Source: Scolanthus callimorphus (Eukaryota; Cnidaria; Anthozoa; Actiniaria; Edwardsiidae). From it: DNA of 64,000 nt. The notes beneath the pieces were generated by a model. That model saw only the letters and a program-made list of their open reading frames with translations, was not told the DNA's origin and ran no database searches. Of the stretch, positions 22,715-34,723 are shown piece after piece; position 1 is the stretch's first letter, and each line of letters begins with the position of its first letter. The stretch covers positions 25,502,204 to 25,566,203 of the forward strand of contig CM066919.1 of assembly GCA_033964015.1 (NCBI GenBank). Reading direction: 5' to 3'. Made by a program: the position numbers and the translations under genes.

Positions 22715-24313
22715 TCATTGTACGATGGAGGAGTTCTCACTTGGTTTCCCGGATATGGAGTGCGGCCCTGATTGGCGGGCAAACCACAAGCTGTGTGCAT
22801 CAAGAGCGTAATTATCATCGTCGTCGTCATCATCATCCTCGCCGGGGTACATGTACTTAGCGGAGATGTCCGCTGACAATACGAGCCGCCAGTCCTTGAG
22901 CGACTTCATCACATGACACATCATGCTTAGCGCGCGTACATCGCTGCTTTTCCCAGACCACGGCTTCCCACCGAGTTTGAACTCCACATATGGAAATGGA
23001 GTTTGGAATGCATTTTCTTTCTTTACTCCTCCTGGCCAGCGGCTCTGCAGAATGTCCCGGATGTTAGACGTCACTTCCGGTGTTGCTTTTACAAGGCGGA
23101 GCTTGTTTAGGTGGGTAGGACAAAAGCACATGACAGATATAGAGGCGCGGGGCGACTTCCGGAAGATCAACATATCTTTATTGAGACTATGTTTGGCGAA
23201 CGCAGCACCGGTCACTATACTCCACCCGCACTCCTGCAGGGCTTCTATTAAGCGACAGATGATCAGGCGTGACATGGCAGTCTCCTGGCTGCCGCTAGAC
23301 CACCATGGGGACCCCCCTAAGGTGAACCCATAGCAAGACACATACTCCTTCTCATCCTTGATACCACCATTCCAGTCCCAGGTCTCCGTCACAACCGCGC
23401 GGACCACAGGGATCATATCCTGGGGACTATCAATCAACAGTAGACCATTCTTACCATAGAGGCAAACACCCATGAATGCGCACTGTTCCTTAGGGATGGG
23501 CTGTTCGACTCTTGGCCGGAAGAAGAAACTGTCAGCTTTGCTCCTCAAGTTCACCCGACAGTGAAACTCTAGGTCGTATTTCCGGTACAGAATTTGGAAC
23601 AGCTGCAGTACTAATAACCTAGCCGGCATAGAGAGGACTTTTCCATGCCATGGTTTACCTTGGAGATAGATTTGCAGGCTGTTTTGCTCTAACTGCTCGT
23701 GTTGAATACCTTTATCCCAGTACGTGGCGATTAACTCTCGAATTCTGGGGTAATGCTGTACTGGAACGTTCACCAGCTGAATTACGTCCACGCTGCTCAG
23801 TGAAATACACGGTAGCGTGGCTAAGGCCTGGGAAGGACCACCGGCAGGATGAGCAGCGCCATCCAGGGGGGTGGAGTCAGCACTGACTTGTGGGGAGGAG
23901 TGGGTAAGACCTTTACTACCTTCTTGACGATCAAAAAACCACTGCGTAAAGTGCATCTGTCTTGTCAGTTCCGTACCTCCAAGCAGCCTCCATCCAGAGT
24001 TATGTAACTTCAGTAAAATACGACTCAAAATCCCGATTTCAGTTCTGGGGCAGTAATGCCCCTTCATATCGAGCCCGAACGGTGACTCGCGCAGGACCCA
24101 CGAGTGTGCAAACCTGAAGCTCTTCGGGTTATGCTCCTTGGCGATCCCGCTAGCCCAGGTTTCCAATATGGCAGCCGTTACCATTTCTCGCTGACCCTCA
24201 TCTCCGTGCACGTAGCAAACTGTGGAAGGCTTAGCCATACTAATGCACAGGTATCCCGTGAGAGGGTCGTCCGGTACGCGACTTGCGGAGCCTGAAGAAG
24301 ACGCGGTGCCCAT
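22715..24313 (-). CDS. Uncharacterised protein of four diverged ~110-residue repeats, single coding exon
   Basis: 532 residues from ATG 24311-24313 to TGA 22715. A - strand acceptor (CCCTATCTACAG) lies 23 bases upstream of this ATG, so a spliced 5' UTR is likely and I prefer this start to the ATG 42 bases further 5'. I do not recognise the family. The protein is four copies (about residues 16-130, 170-275, 280-395, 400-515) of one pattern: hydrophobic strand; E-T-W or R-W with G-(I/G)-x-x-E; F-x-L-x-G-x-P-W; then a helix R-L-(I/V)..L and G-W-x-(L/I); W-F/F-F-R at the end. F-T-L-G-G-S-P-W, F-K-L-G-G-K-P-W and Y-L-Q-G-K-P-W mark repeats 3, 4 and 2. M-G-T-A-S-S fits an N-myristoylation signal. 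Asp-8 run near residue 493. No membrane segment. Repeat 1 is the most degenerate (E-S-P-F). Function unknown. Confidence 0.85.
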   Translation of the reverse strand: MGTASSSGSASRVPDDPLTGYLCISMAKPSTVCYVHGDEGQREMVTAAILETWASGIAKEHNPKSFRFAHSWVLRESPFGLDMKGHYCPRTEIGILSRILLKLHNSGWRLLGGTELTRQMHFTQWFFDRQEGSKGLTHSSPQVSADSTPLDGAAHPAGGPSQALATLPCISLSSVDVIQLVNVPVQHYPRIRELIATYWDKGIQHEQLEQNSLQIYLQGKPWHGKVLSMPARLLVLQLFQILYRKYDLEFHCRVNLRSKADSFFFRPRVEQPIPKEQCAFMGVCLYGKNGLLLIDSPQDMIPVVRAVVTETWDWNGGIKDEKEYVSCYGFTLGGSPWWSSGSQETAMSRLIICRLIEALQECGWSIVTGAAFAKHSLNKDMLIFRKSPRASISVMCFCPTHLNKLRLVKATPEVTSNIRDILQSRWPGGVKKENAFQTPFPYVEFKLGGKPWSGKSSDVRALSMMCHVMKSLKDWRLVLSADISAKYMYPGEDDDDDDDDNYALDAHSLWFARQSGPHSISGKPSENSSIVQ

Positions 24314-24649
24314 AGTGTTAACGATCGACGGTGGCCTGTAGATAGGGAGGGACAAGAGTTACATAAAACTGACGCTACCAGCTTATCTCACGGCATCACG
24401 GTACGTAAAGGATTGCTAGTCAAAACGGAAAGTTCCTAGATCCAGCGAAAGATACCTGAATTTTTGCAATTTTGGGAGGCAACTAGATTTAAGTCAAACT
24501 TAGTTTCAGTTTAACAACAGGGAACATTTTCTGAGGAGATGGAAACGTTTTTTTTTATGCTCAACTGCAATACGTTTTAAAATCTGTTTTTAATGCTTTG
24601 TGATGCAACAAAAATCATTCTGTTTGGCTAATTTGAGAGCAAAATATCA

Positions 24650-24879
24650 GCATGGATAAGGACGTTAAACCGTAGGCCCCGTCTCTCACATACACTACAC
24701 TAACCGGAACCAGAGGGACGTTAAAGAACCACTAGGACCGTCGGAAGTTGCCCAACCTCAGTGTCACAGAACTCACAATACTAACACACACTCATGTTTA
24801 TAAAGCTGGTTCTTATAGGATGAGTTATCCATTAATGTAAAGCGCTTTGAGCCGCGAGGATAAAGCGCTATATAAGCAC

Positions 24880-24914
<35 letters not shown>
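24650..24914 (+). mobile_element. SINE/non-LTR-like 3' end with (TTA)n tail
   Basis: Starts near GGACGTTAAACCGTAGG, has AACCAGAGGGACGTTAAAG, then TAAAGCGCTTTGAGCCG and AGCGCTATATAAG and ends in about ten TTA/ATT units. The first half recurs, diverged, at 32128-32235. A microsatellite tail after a conserved 3' end is typical of RTE/CR1-type retroelements or SINEs using them (family assignment is inference). Confidence 0.65.
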
Positions 24915-25767
24915 GTAGACTACACGCTAGAGCTACAACCAAGACGAAAGCGCGCGCTTATTTTGAATTCCTGTTGTCTTATCGCTGTCTTGAATTTTTA
25001 ATTTTTCAACGCAATGGCGACTGCAATCAATGGACGATTCCAGCTATAATGAATGCGCGCGCTGCATGTCAGTAGTTGTGTTACGTTGTGGTTTGAAGAT
25101 TGTATGAAAGTTCGTTACGTTTTTGACCTACCACGCATGCTCACAAATCGGATTCCCACAGAGCCCCGAATCTTGCCACTGGCCAAAAGATGACGGGCTC
25201 TGGGTACGAGATTGTTACGTTTCACGAATCAAGTGCCTTTGTATGCGCGTGTTGCATCCTGGTAGATGCGTTACATTCCAAAGGCGTGCGCACTTCTAAC
25301 TATAATCGTCCATTACAAATTTCAGTAGTTAGTCCAGTATATTCTTTTCGGATAAAAACTCTCCTAGTCCCGCTGGGCTTCTTCTCTATGGCATATCTCG
25401 CGAAATTGATGACTATATTTTTCCAAACGTTTCAGTTTCACAACTGAACGCGGTTTCTGGTGACATCTATATGCCCGTATTTTCAAGTTACGCCCAGCTA
25501 TTTACACTTATTATACATTGTACTCACTATCTCGATTCTGATTGGCTAAAAGCGCGCGCTTTACTTTGGGAATCACGCACTTTAAGGGTCTCCAAGAATC
25601 AGCATGCTGATTCTTGAAGAATCAGCTAGCTGATTCTTGATCCTACGCGCGCAATGTTTCATGGGACTACAGCCCTTGAATGTTTCCCCTATTTAACAAG
25701 GCGCTTGTGTAAAAGAAATTGCTTGACAGAAAAAAAGTATTTTCACTGAATCAATGTATAATAAAAC

Positions 25768-25910
25768 AATTATTGAATTCGGTTTTTGTGATTTCCAGAA
25801 TAAACAATATCTCGCCAAGTGGAATCAGGCTCGGCCTTACGGCCTCGCCTGATTCCACTTGTCTCGACATTGTTTATTCTGGAAATCACAAAAACCTCAT
25901 CCAATAATTG
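25768..25910. repeat. Palindromic element with GGCC apex
   Basis: CAATTATTG, TTTTTGTGATTTCCAGAATA and CAAGTGGAATCAGGC on the left are matched in reverse on the right (ends CAATAATTG). Apex CTCGGCCTTACGGCCTCG. Just upstream (about 25593-25640) two shorter self-complementary stretches (AATCAGCATGCTGATT, AATCAGCTAGCTGATT) occur. Confidence 0.85.
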
Positions 25911-26367
25911 CTTATTAACAGATAGCGTGTACGACAGCCTGGTGTATATAACCACGTCGCTTAACTTTTAATCTATATAATATACAGAAACAGCCATTTG
26001 CATCCATAAACTAATTAAGGCAAGCGCGTGTAATACTAAGATCATATCTCTTCTAATTCCATTCGCATCCATCTTTTTAAATCCATGGGATCCTGTTAAA
26101 ACCGGCCAAATATATTCAATATCAACTCAAAATATCAGCAGACCACACATATTTCAAATAAAATTCCCTGCAATAGGAGCCTTCTTTTTCTTCGCCACTA
26201 AACCCACAGGTGTTCCAACCACTGTATGTTTCACAACACTATACAGAATTTAGATAGGAAATTAGAGAATTTGTTACTGACTTGAAAATTCGTAGAAAAT
26301 TTTGCATAAAATTCTATGAAACGTACCTTACTTGTAGTTAGCCTTATTGCTCACACGGAATCTTCCA

Positions 26368-26444
26368 TGGACGCATGGAGATGTGGAATTTATCTTTGAG
26401 GGTTCAAATCGAGAATATAAATCCCACATCTCCAAACGTCCATG
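26368..26444. repeat. Short imperfect hairpin
   Basis: CATGGACGCATGGAGATGTGG pairs with CCACATCTCCAAACGTCCATG in part. Arms are about 20 bases with a 35-base loop. Confidence 0.6.
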
Positions 26445-26753
26445 TATTATTCTGTTTATTATATAAACCGTAACACTGTATATATCAAAACAACGGGATT
26501 TTAATGGAAAAAACATCCCACATGCAAAGTTGATAGTTTCACGTGTGAAAAATATCATATATTTACGTGTGCTAAGATACAAAATTTCTCAGTGGTAGTT
26601 TATTTGATATTATCTTATACATAAAAAAAATCCTTAGCGTCTGTCAGGGAAACGTCTGTGATTGGCTGATTTGTTTCCCGCCACTTTTGGCGCGGGCGCG
26701 TGCAACACAGGTAGCCCGCAACAATTATTTTGCTGAACTCCGAATTCGAAGAT

Positions 26754-26998
26754 TGGGCAATTCCAGAAAATAAAGGTACCCTCCCCACGGGCGGCACTAG
26801 TTTTTGACCCCCCATGCATCCAGAATTTCCAAAATGGTTTAACCCCCATGCATAATTCCGGGCAGGTTAAAGAAATCCAGCTTCGAACACCCCCCTTGCA
26901 ATCAGAATTCCGAGCTCTTTAACCCCCCCATCCCATCGGAATTTCCAAATGCCGTCCGTGGGGGGGGGGGGGGTACCTTTATTTTCTGGAATTGCCCA
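26754..26998. mobile_element. TGGGCAATTCCAGAAAATA TIR element
   Basis: TGGGCAATTCCAGAAAATA / TATTTTCTGGAATTGCCCA ends (27 bases with GGTACCC), interior of CCCCCCATGCATCCAGAATT-like and CGGAATTTCC units. Related to 21332-21689 and 47203-47360 (the latter shares GGTCAAAAACTAGTGCCGCC in reverse). Confidence 0.8.
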
Positions 26999-28054
26999 TA
27001 CCGACTTTTCTCTTGATTTCTTTTCATATCAGTAAGTAAATATAAAATGAAAACTTTCGTCACAAAGTAATGGGTTACTTTCTGGTTCTTGTTAACTTCT
27101 CTCTAGTGCAGTGGCGCATGGCGTAGCCAAAATTTTGCCATCGGGGGGGGGGGGGGGGCAGAAGGCACACATTTAGAAATTTTGTCACATGGTGACTGGA
27201 TTTTAGTGCTTCAAAATAGGGGGCCGGGCACCCTTCCCCCCCCCCCCCCTCCCCCCGGATTACGTCCCTGTAGTAGCAAGCACAACAAGCAAGCACAACA
27301 GCAACTACAAGAAAGGTCAATTCATGGATTTGTGTCGACATTTCTTAATAATTTTCTGTACAAACTCTTTTCTGATTCAACTCTAATGTTGAGTTTCAGG
27401 GAGCTTGGTCCACATGTGACATAACACTTGAGATAGACTTGCAACATATATTATACATGCAATTTTAAATTTATCCAAGAAAACAGGTGGCTATGAAACA
27501 CTGATCAAACACTAGATTCTCTTGTGATAACTATTGCAACACATTGTTTTCACTAAGGAGATTTACTCACTAGATATTACAGCGGTGACAAGACTAGGAT
27601 GTGGGGTTCGCGATAAAACGTCCAATCTCGAGCGAAGAAAAATACTGTATTATGTGTTTACCTTGGTTTACAGGTTGTGATATAGGAGATGTTATGGATA
27701 TAATTACTGCGCGGAATATTTGATTAAAAAGCGTTTGACAGCGTTTGCGTTTCACGGCCAAAACTCATTTTGTACTGACGTCTACCTGTCTCATTTTGGC
27801 GCCAACACACAAGTTGACTTAATCTACGCGTATTTTTTAATAACTGTTTTATAGCAGCACTAGCGAAAATTCTGCTTAGTCGCTTAGTTTCAACATAAAA
27901 AAATAGGATCATAATACAGACAAGATAGGGCATCGCCGGCTTGATCCCCAACGTATGGAACAACTAATAGCAAAAACTAATAGCATAGCAAAAACTATAT
28001 ACAACAACTGGACATCCGGCCATCAACTTTAGTTCAATTGGGAGAATAGTCTTT

Positions 28055-28405
28055 AAAAACAAATGGTACCAAAACGAATTACTGTAGATAAAAATCGACT
28101 AAGCTATTCGGGCTATTGTTTTGAAAAGATGTCAGGAATAGTGTCCATGAATGGGGTCATTCATTTGGCAGAACAAACAAATGGTTCCAAAAACGAATTA
28201 GATAAAAATCGACTATATCCCTTGCTTTGGAAAGTAAAGATGTCGGGAATAATGTCCGTGACTAGTTTCGTTCATTAAGGAATATAATTGGCAGAAGAAA
28301 CAAATGGTATGAAAAAAGAAATTACATAAAATCGACTAAGCCCTTGTTTTGAAAAGATGTCAGTCGTAATGTCCGTGAATGGGGTCGTTCATTTAGGAAG
28401 CTTTA
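28055..28405 (+). repeat. Three tandem units of about 120-125 bases
   Basis: Each unit contains ACAAATGGT(A/T)CC, TAAAATCGACTA, GAAAAGATGTC and AATGTCCGTGAATGGGGTC with small differences. No coding potential beyond short chance frames. Confidence 0.75.
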
Positions 28406-28682
28406 CTATAATAGCAAAACCAAAGCACTAAGCAGATTTACCAACCTAATGAGCCGTCGATCATTAGGTGGGGTTCCGGAGAAAAGTACTGTGAAAATAA
28501 ATACAAGGTTCGAAAAATAGTTTTCCCCGACGTTGAATGTAGAGCGCATGCGTAACCGTAATTGTCTCTTGTAAAATTTCCATTGCGCAAGAACAGGTTT
28601 CAGGAGAGCGGAAGAGTTTATTACAAGGCATATGGTCATGTTTCAACTAATCGAAAATACAATATAAAAATGAATATGTCGC

Positions 28683-28945
28683 ATGAAGAATATGAATATG
28701 AATTTCCAATTATATTTATTTAAATGCCCATTAAGACGTCATAAAGTTCAGTTCAAATATAAAAATACATTGCCTCAAAAAGTTTCCCCACAAATGGAAT
28801 ACAATAAATATAAGAGAAAACATGAATGCCGGAATAAAGAATACGAATTTCCAATTAAATCCAAGTTTAGCTTTAAATTCAAAATGCATTCCCTCAAAAA
28901 TTTTCCCCACAAATGGAATACATATCTTAAAACCATTCCCGCCGC
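28683..28945 (+). repeat. Two tandem units of about 130 bases
   Basis: Both carry GAATTTCCAATTA, AAATACATTGCCTCAAAAA/ATGCATTCCCTCAAAAA and TCCCCACAAATGGAATAC. The 74-121 residue frames here are products of this AT-rich duplication. Confidence 0.75.
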
Positions 28946-31900
28946 AAATTTTACCAACTGTGCACAAAACTACATGCTGACACGTTTGCGGTTATACTTC
29001 CTTTTGCGGGAAAATTGTTCATTAAACAGTAATGTATGGAGGCTGTAGACAACTGATACGTTCTCTTATTTTCATAGTTCTGCGAGCTCTCGCAAATCCC
29101 GAACGCATTCTGGCTTCCGTCAATCACACATGCGCCTTGTTAGTGCGGTACATGTTTTATTGTTGGGTAAATTGTAGTAAAAATCACCTCAAAATCTTCT
29201 GTTCCGATCCAACGGAAGACAAAATACAACTACAGTGACTGGAGGTGAGAATATGAAAATCATCTCCAGCACTACTATGTGAAAATGGAGTAACTGTATG
29301 TGACCCCTAAAGACACAAAAGTTTGTGTTAATGAACTTCTCATTGAAAAATTGTATTCGCGGCCGCGCGTTTTTGTTTATTTGTTTTTAGAAAATACTGA
29401 GATGGATCGCACGATGACAATTTTGGGCATGGCAAGTAGCAGAGTATATTTTTGTTGGCATTTTTATGTAATACTGTAATAAAATACCGGCCAAAATTTA
29501 AGAATAATTCCCTTACACCTAAATCTAAAACAAATAAACACCTGTTCTAACCCAGGATAAAATCGATTCTGTGAGTTATTTTACAAAACGGAGTAGTTTG
29601 TTTTTGACAAATTTGTCTTTTTTGCCGAGTTTGCTGTTAAAATTACAAGAACAAATTTGAGATACTCATTAAGTCTTTTTATCCTTTCTATACTTGAATA
29701 AAATAGTAAGTAGACGACAGGAAATTATGTTTAAATAATGGCTGTATTTTCTGTTGGTTCTCACTAAGCCTGTCAGCTGCTAAGAAGCAGGAATCGCGCG
29801 CTGTTGCTATGGAGAATAAGCTTGTTGTATCAGCCCTTGAAATAACACACCGTTACAAAATATAAGCAGTATCGAGACAGGCGCTGGTATTTACTGTTTG
29901 TTTGGTAATAGTTATATTATTTATATATAATCGGGCAAATTTGGTTTTATTCGGCAAAATATCAGTACTCAAGTTTTTATTTCTAAAAGGGAGTAGTGAG
30001 TTTGGGCGAGCCATGGTTTGTACGTCATTCACATACCCATGGCGAGACCAAACCATCCCTGATATTTTGCAGAATCGAGCAAAATTTGCCCGATTATTTG
30101 TTTATCTTAACACTGAAACATTTAGGAAAGAAAAACACGTGTATCCTAAGCAATAAACGCTAGCGTTGGTTTGTAAACATGAACTTCATTTTACTGCAGC
30201 GAAAGGAAACCATTTTGTGGTTTTTGCTGTCGCGAAATCAAGACTTTATTTGCGCTAATCGTTAGCTATTTCTCCTTGCGTTTACGCAAGTTTTAGATGA
30301 ACTTTCCATGATATCGTCGCATATCAGGACAGTGACCTGATACCGTAGAATATCGGGACAGTAGGTCTCGCGTCTGATTGGCTGACGAAATCAAGTAGGA
30401 TGCATAAATTGCCATTATCTACTAGCTACTGGGGGAAGTTCTGTGAAGTGATTCTATGTAGATTCTCGGTTTGACAGCTTGATTCCCTGGTGCGATTTTG
30501 ATTCATTCTACCAACAATTTAAACGACCAATTCGACTACGACAATTTCAGACTTAACAAAAGGATTGTTCATTTCCTGTAAGAAAACTAGTGGCAAAAAA
30601 CTGAATGCTGTTGTTTATGTTTTATACAAGGCAAGGGTGGTGCACTTAAAAGATCACAATGGCGAAAATAAAACTGCAATTATTGAGTCCATAATGCCGA
30701 TCACAAAATAGCTATGTATTATTAATATCGTATAAACGTGTATTTACTGTAAGTACCTTCAACAAATTTATAAATATATATTTTTTAAATGGTCGCTTAG
30801 AATTAAATTCAAATGAGCTTTTTGGTCTCTGAACTTGATCTGTAACAGCTGTTTGGTATTTCTAGTTTTTAATTTTCAGTCGCACCGTTTCCGGCATAAA
30901 CGAGTAGATATATTTTCTCTTTTTTAATCGTTTCTCGATATTCTTCTGATCGGCTCTCTTTTAAACAGACAGTGCAGCATGAGATATATTTCTGCTATAT
31001 CGGTCATTAACAGCTAACCTGCATTAATAAACTCTGGTGTCGTATCATCCACAATCCAAAGTCAGTTAAATTTCTCTTTCGACCAAGCGTTAATTTTTCA
31101 CACGAATTTCATTTTAAACCTTTGGACATTACCTGCTACTGCAAGCATCCAACGTCTTCCCGTTAATATTCTTTCAAGAAAAACAACTAAAAAACGCAAG
31201 CAACGATGTCAAAATTCAATGATGGCAGAGAAGCTTCGGTTTGTTAGCTCGTCAAATGAACAATGTCTTACTAATAAAAATACTCTTAACTCACCTTAGC
31301 TTCGGGAAAACAGGGTGGAAGAAATCAACCTGATTGGGATCTTATCGGAACTTGACTTGGAGTTCTAGTTCCACCAAAGGCGGCATTAGCCAAACGCTAT
31401 TCGAGTCTTCAAAAGTAGGACGTGCTCGAGAGACCTTTGTAGGTCTATTTCTGAGCTGTTTTTGCCGGGCCCTGTGACGTCACTGCAGTCCTTGAAGGCC
31501 CAGCTGTGCAATAAGGATGACCATAAGCTGGATTAATATGAAAATAAAAAAAGACTGTTTTTCAATGTTCCGTAAATTGGATGGAGGAAAGGAAATGTTG
31601 CACATCGCAAATCTAAGAAACAATAGAGTTGAATGAGATATTTCTAATATTATACTAAGGGACACACGGCACAACCGCGCTTGTTTGAAATCCAAAAGAC
31701 AAAACACGAGCTGCATTAAATTTATGTTAACAAAATTAATTTTCACTGCAGTTAGATGTATAATGGTCAGGAAGAAAGACTGATTTGAACATTTGTCTTG
31801 CTCTGGTAAAACACGACTTCCTGCTATTTCCGCTGAAAGGTCGTGGAAGGGATAATTATGGTTTCACTTGTGAATGCATATTCCGTCTTTTTCTTTGTCC

Positions 31901-32127
31901 TGTCGCAGTGTGCGCAATTTGAAATGTCAGGTAAAAGATGTGCGGGAGTACTTCATATAAGAGACGCAAAAAACGTATAAAAAATCGTGTCAAATAGTAT
32001 CTTATCAGGGTTGAAATGAAAGCCTGTGGCATCTTTTAGGAGTAACAGAGCTAAAAACGTCTTTAATTTTCTAAACAACTGAGGTGATGCCTCTGCAATG
32101 GTTAGACTTTCGCGTCTTCTCGGATAA

Positions 32128-32235
32128 GGACGTAAAACCGTCTCTCAAATGCACTACATTGACCTGAACCAGAGGGACAATAAAGAGCCACTAGGGCGTG
32201 GGACTGACCATCCTCAGTGACTGTGCTTACGGCCG
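32128..32235 (+). repeat. Diverged copy of the 24650 retroelement-like repeat
   Basis: Shares GGACGTAAAACCGTCTCTCA, AACCAGAGGGACAATAAAG and CCTCAGTGACTGTGC with 24660-24780, but lacks the TTA tail. Confidence 0.6.
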
Positions 32236-32636
32236 CTTGGCGGCCAATGACGCCGTTAGTTCCAGCGCAATCAGCTTGCGGGCTGCAAGTCTGGAAAATC
32301 CGTCACTATACATTTACATTCATTTCAGAAAGTTGCTTTTAGTCTGTCTGAGTCACTTACCATGGTCTGGATTAGCCCTGAAGAATTTTCCTTGAATTAT
32401 CAGCTACAGTGTAAATTGTCCAGTATTGCAATTTTATAATAAGCCAAGTAGTCACATTCTAAAGTTTCGGTAGAAATTATCTGTCATTTCTCCTGTGTTT
32501 CGCTTTCTTTTGTGATTAGGCAGTGGAAATTTAGAAGATTGAGATGCAAATAAAGTGCAACGTCGTTTTTAGTCTATTTTTTCTTGATATAAATTTGGAA
32601 CGGATCCTGGTGAGGAGTTCCTACAAACGTATTGCA

Positions 32637-32807
32637 CAGCGACGTAGCCAGGAATTTCTAAACGGGGGGGGGGGGGGGGGGGGATACTGAAAACATGGGA
32701 CGAAAATGTTCAAATTTCCTTCAGCAAATACAGTAAATGTATGGGAAAATCTCCCGAGAAAGGGGGGCCCCGGCCCACCCACCCCCCCCCCCCTGGCTAC
32801 GCCCCTG
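32637..32807. mobile_element. CAGxGGCGTAGCCAGG miniature element, copy 2
   Basis: Left CAGCGACGTAGCCAGG, right CCTGGCTACGCCCCTG; same family as 14918-15095 in opposite orientation. Internal G run of 18 near 32666. TTGCA occurs at both flanks. Confidence 0.8.
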
Positions 32808-33275
32808 TTGCATTGTAAATGCTAAAAAGGCCTGAAAACGTGGGAGTTGAGATTTGCTGTGTTTGAAAACCTATTAGGGATTAAAATCGGGCTTTGCCGC
32901 ATCCACTTTTCCTGACAAGCATCCATGTAGGAAGCATGGCTAACATCACAAATACTAGTATAGCAGCCAGTCCAAAACAAGACTTTTACTACCTTCCAGA
33001 AGGAGATTGAAAGAGCTAGGGAATAAGCACGATCATTGCTGTTGTTGATTAATATCACTTAGAATCTACTTTAATTGAATGGTTTTCTAGCATCAAAGTA
33101 AGGCTTCATCACAGCACTTTGGCATCATTTAGGAGTATTTTTTCTGACGACCATCCATATAGCTCTGCATTAGGAAGCCTAGACAACATGCATTATATTA
33201 TAGCCACACTAAAACAAGACCAAAAATTTCCTATCACCAACTTACAGAAGTTACATTCATCGCTGCTCATTTAGT

Positions 33276-34334
<1,059 letters not shown>

Positions 34335-34723
34335 TTATCGGTAATTGTGTGTAGCCTCAGTCGGAGAAGGAGTAGTGAAAGAGACGATTGTTTCTTCCCC
34401 GTAAAAGAATCGAAATGCCCAGGCGTTCCTCTTTAGCCACAGGTATCCCATGCAAAGATAAAATCAATCTCAAAATTACCTTAGCAAGAAAGAAACTAAA
34501 TATAATATCATGGTTCATTTATTTTTTCGTTTTTGATCATACTATCATACTTGGAAACTTTTTTTTTTTTTTTGCTAAAAGAGTCGAGAAAGTCCGATTA
34601 GGGTCCCTGTGTTTAGTCAACCGCTTGAGCCTGGGCTGTGCAAACGAGTTCAAGGAAAGTTCAAGCGGTATATATATAGTAAGAGGACCCCTTAGCGAAA
34701 CAACATCTACGTCGTTTATAATC
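34335..34723. promoter_or_regulatory. Shared intergenic region between divergent CENPV-like and PIPOX-like genes
   Basis: Only 389 bases separate the two start codons, so the promoters must overlap or abut. The right part (about 34440-34720) is repeated upstream of PIPOX-like copy 2 (about 42222-42466): AGGTATCCCATG, TTTTTGATCATA, AGAGTCGAGAA, GTCAACCGCT. A TATATATA run lies at 34671-34678, about 50 bases before the PIPOX ATG. Confidence 0.6.

Larger units (their letters stand above)
24314..33275. other. Nine kilobases without a recognisable gene
   Basis: I looked for phase-compatible exons on both strands and found none that hold. The content is AT-rich intergenic DNA, several palindromic elements and tandem duplications listed separately, and long unique-looking tracts (for example 28950-32100). 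Frames such as those at 25190-25447, 26328-26582 and 30000 coincide with hairpins or low-complexity DNA. A regulatory role cannot be judged from sequence alone. Confidence 0.6.

Noticed and set aside
22923..23886. Frames of 78-136 residues on the + strand
   Set aside because: Antisense shadows of the four-repeat gene.
26395..26415. GGTTCAAATC resembling a tRNA T-arm
   Set aside because: No matching acceptor, D or anticodon stems; it is the loop of a hairpin repeat.
28683..29048. 121-residue Lys/Asn-rich frame
   Set aside because: Product of an AT-rich tandem duplication.
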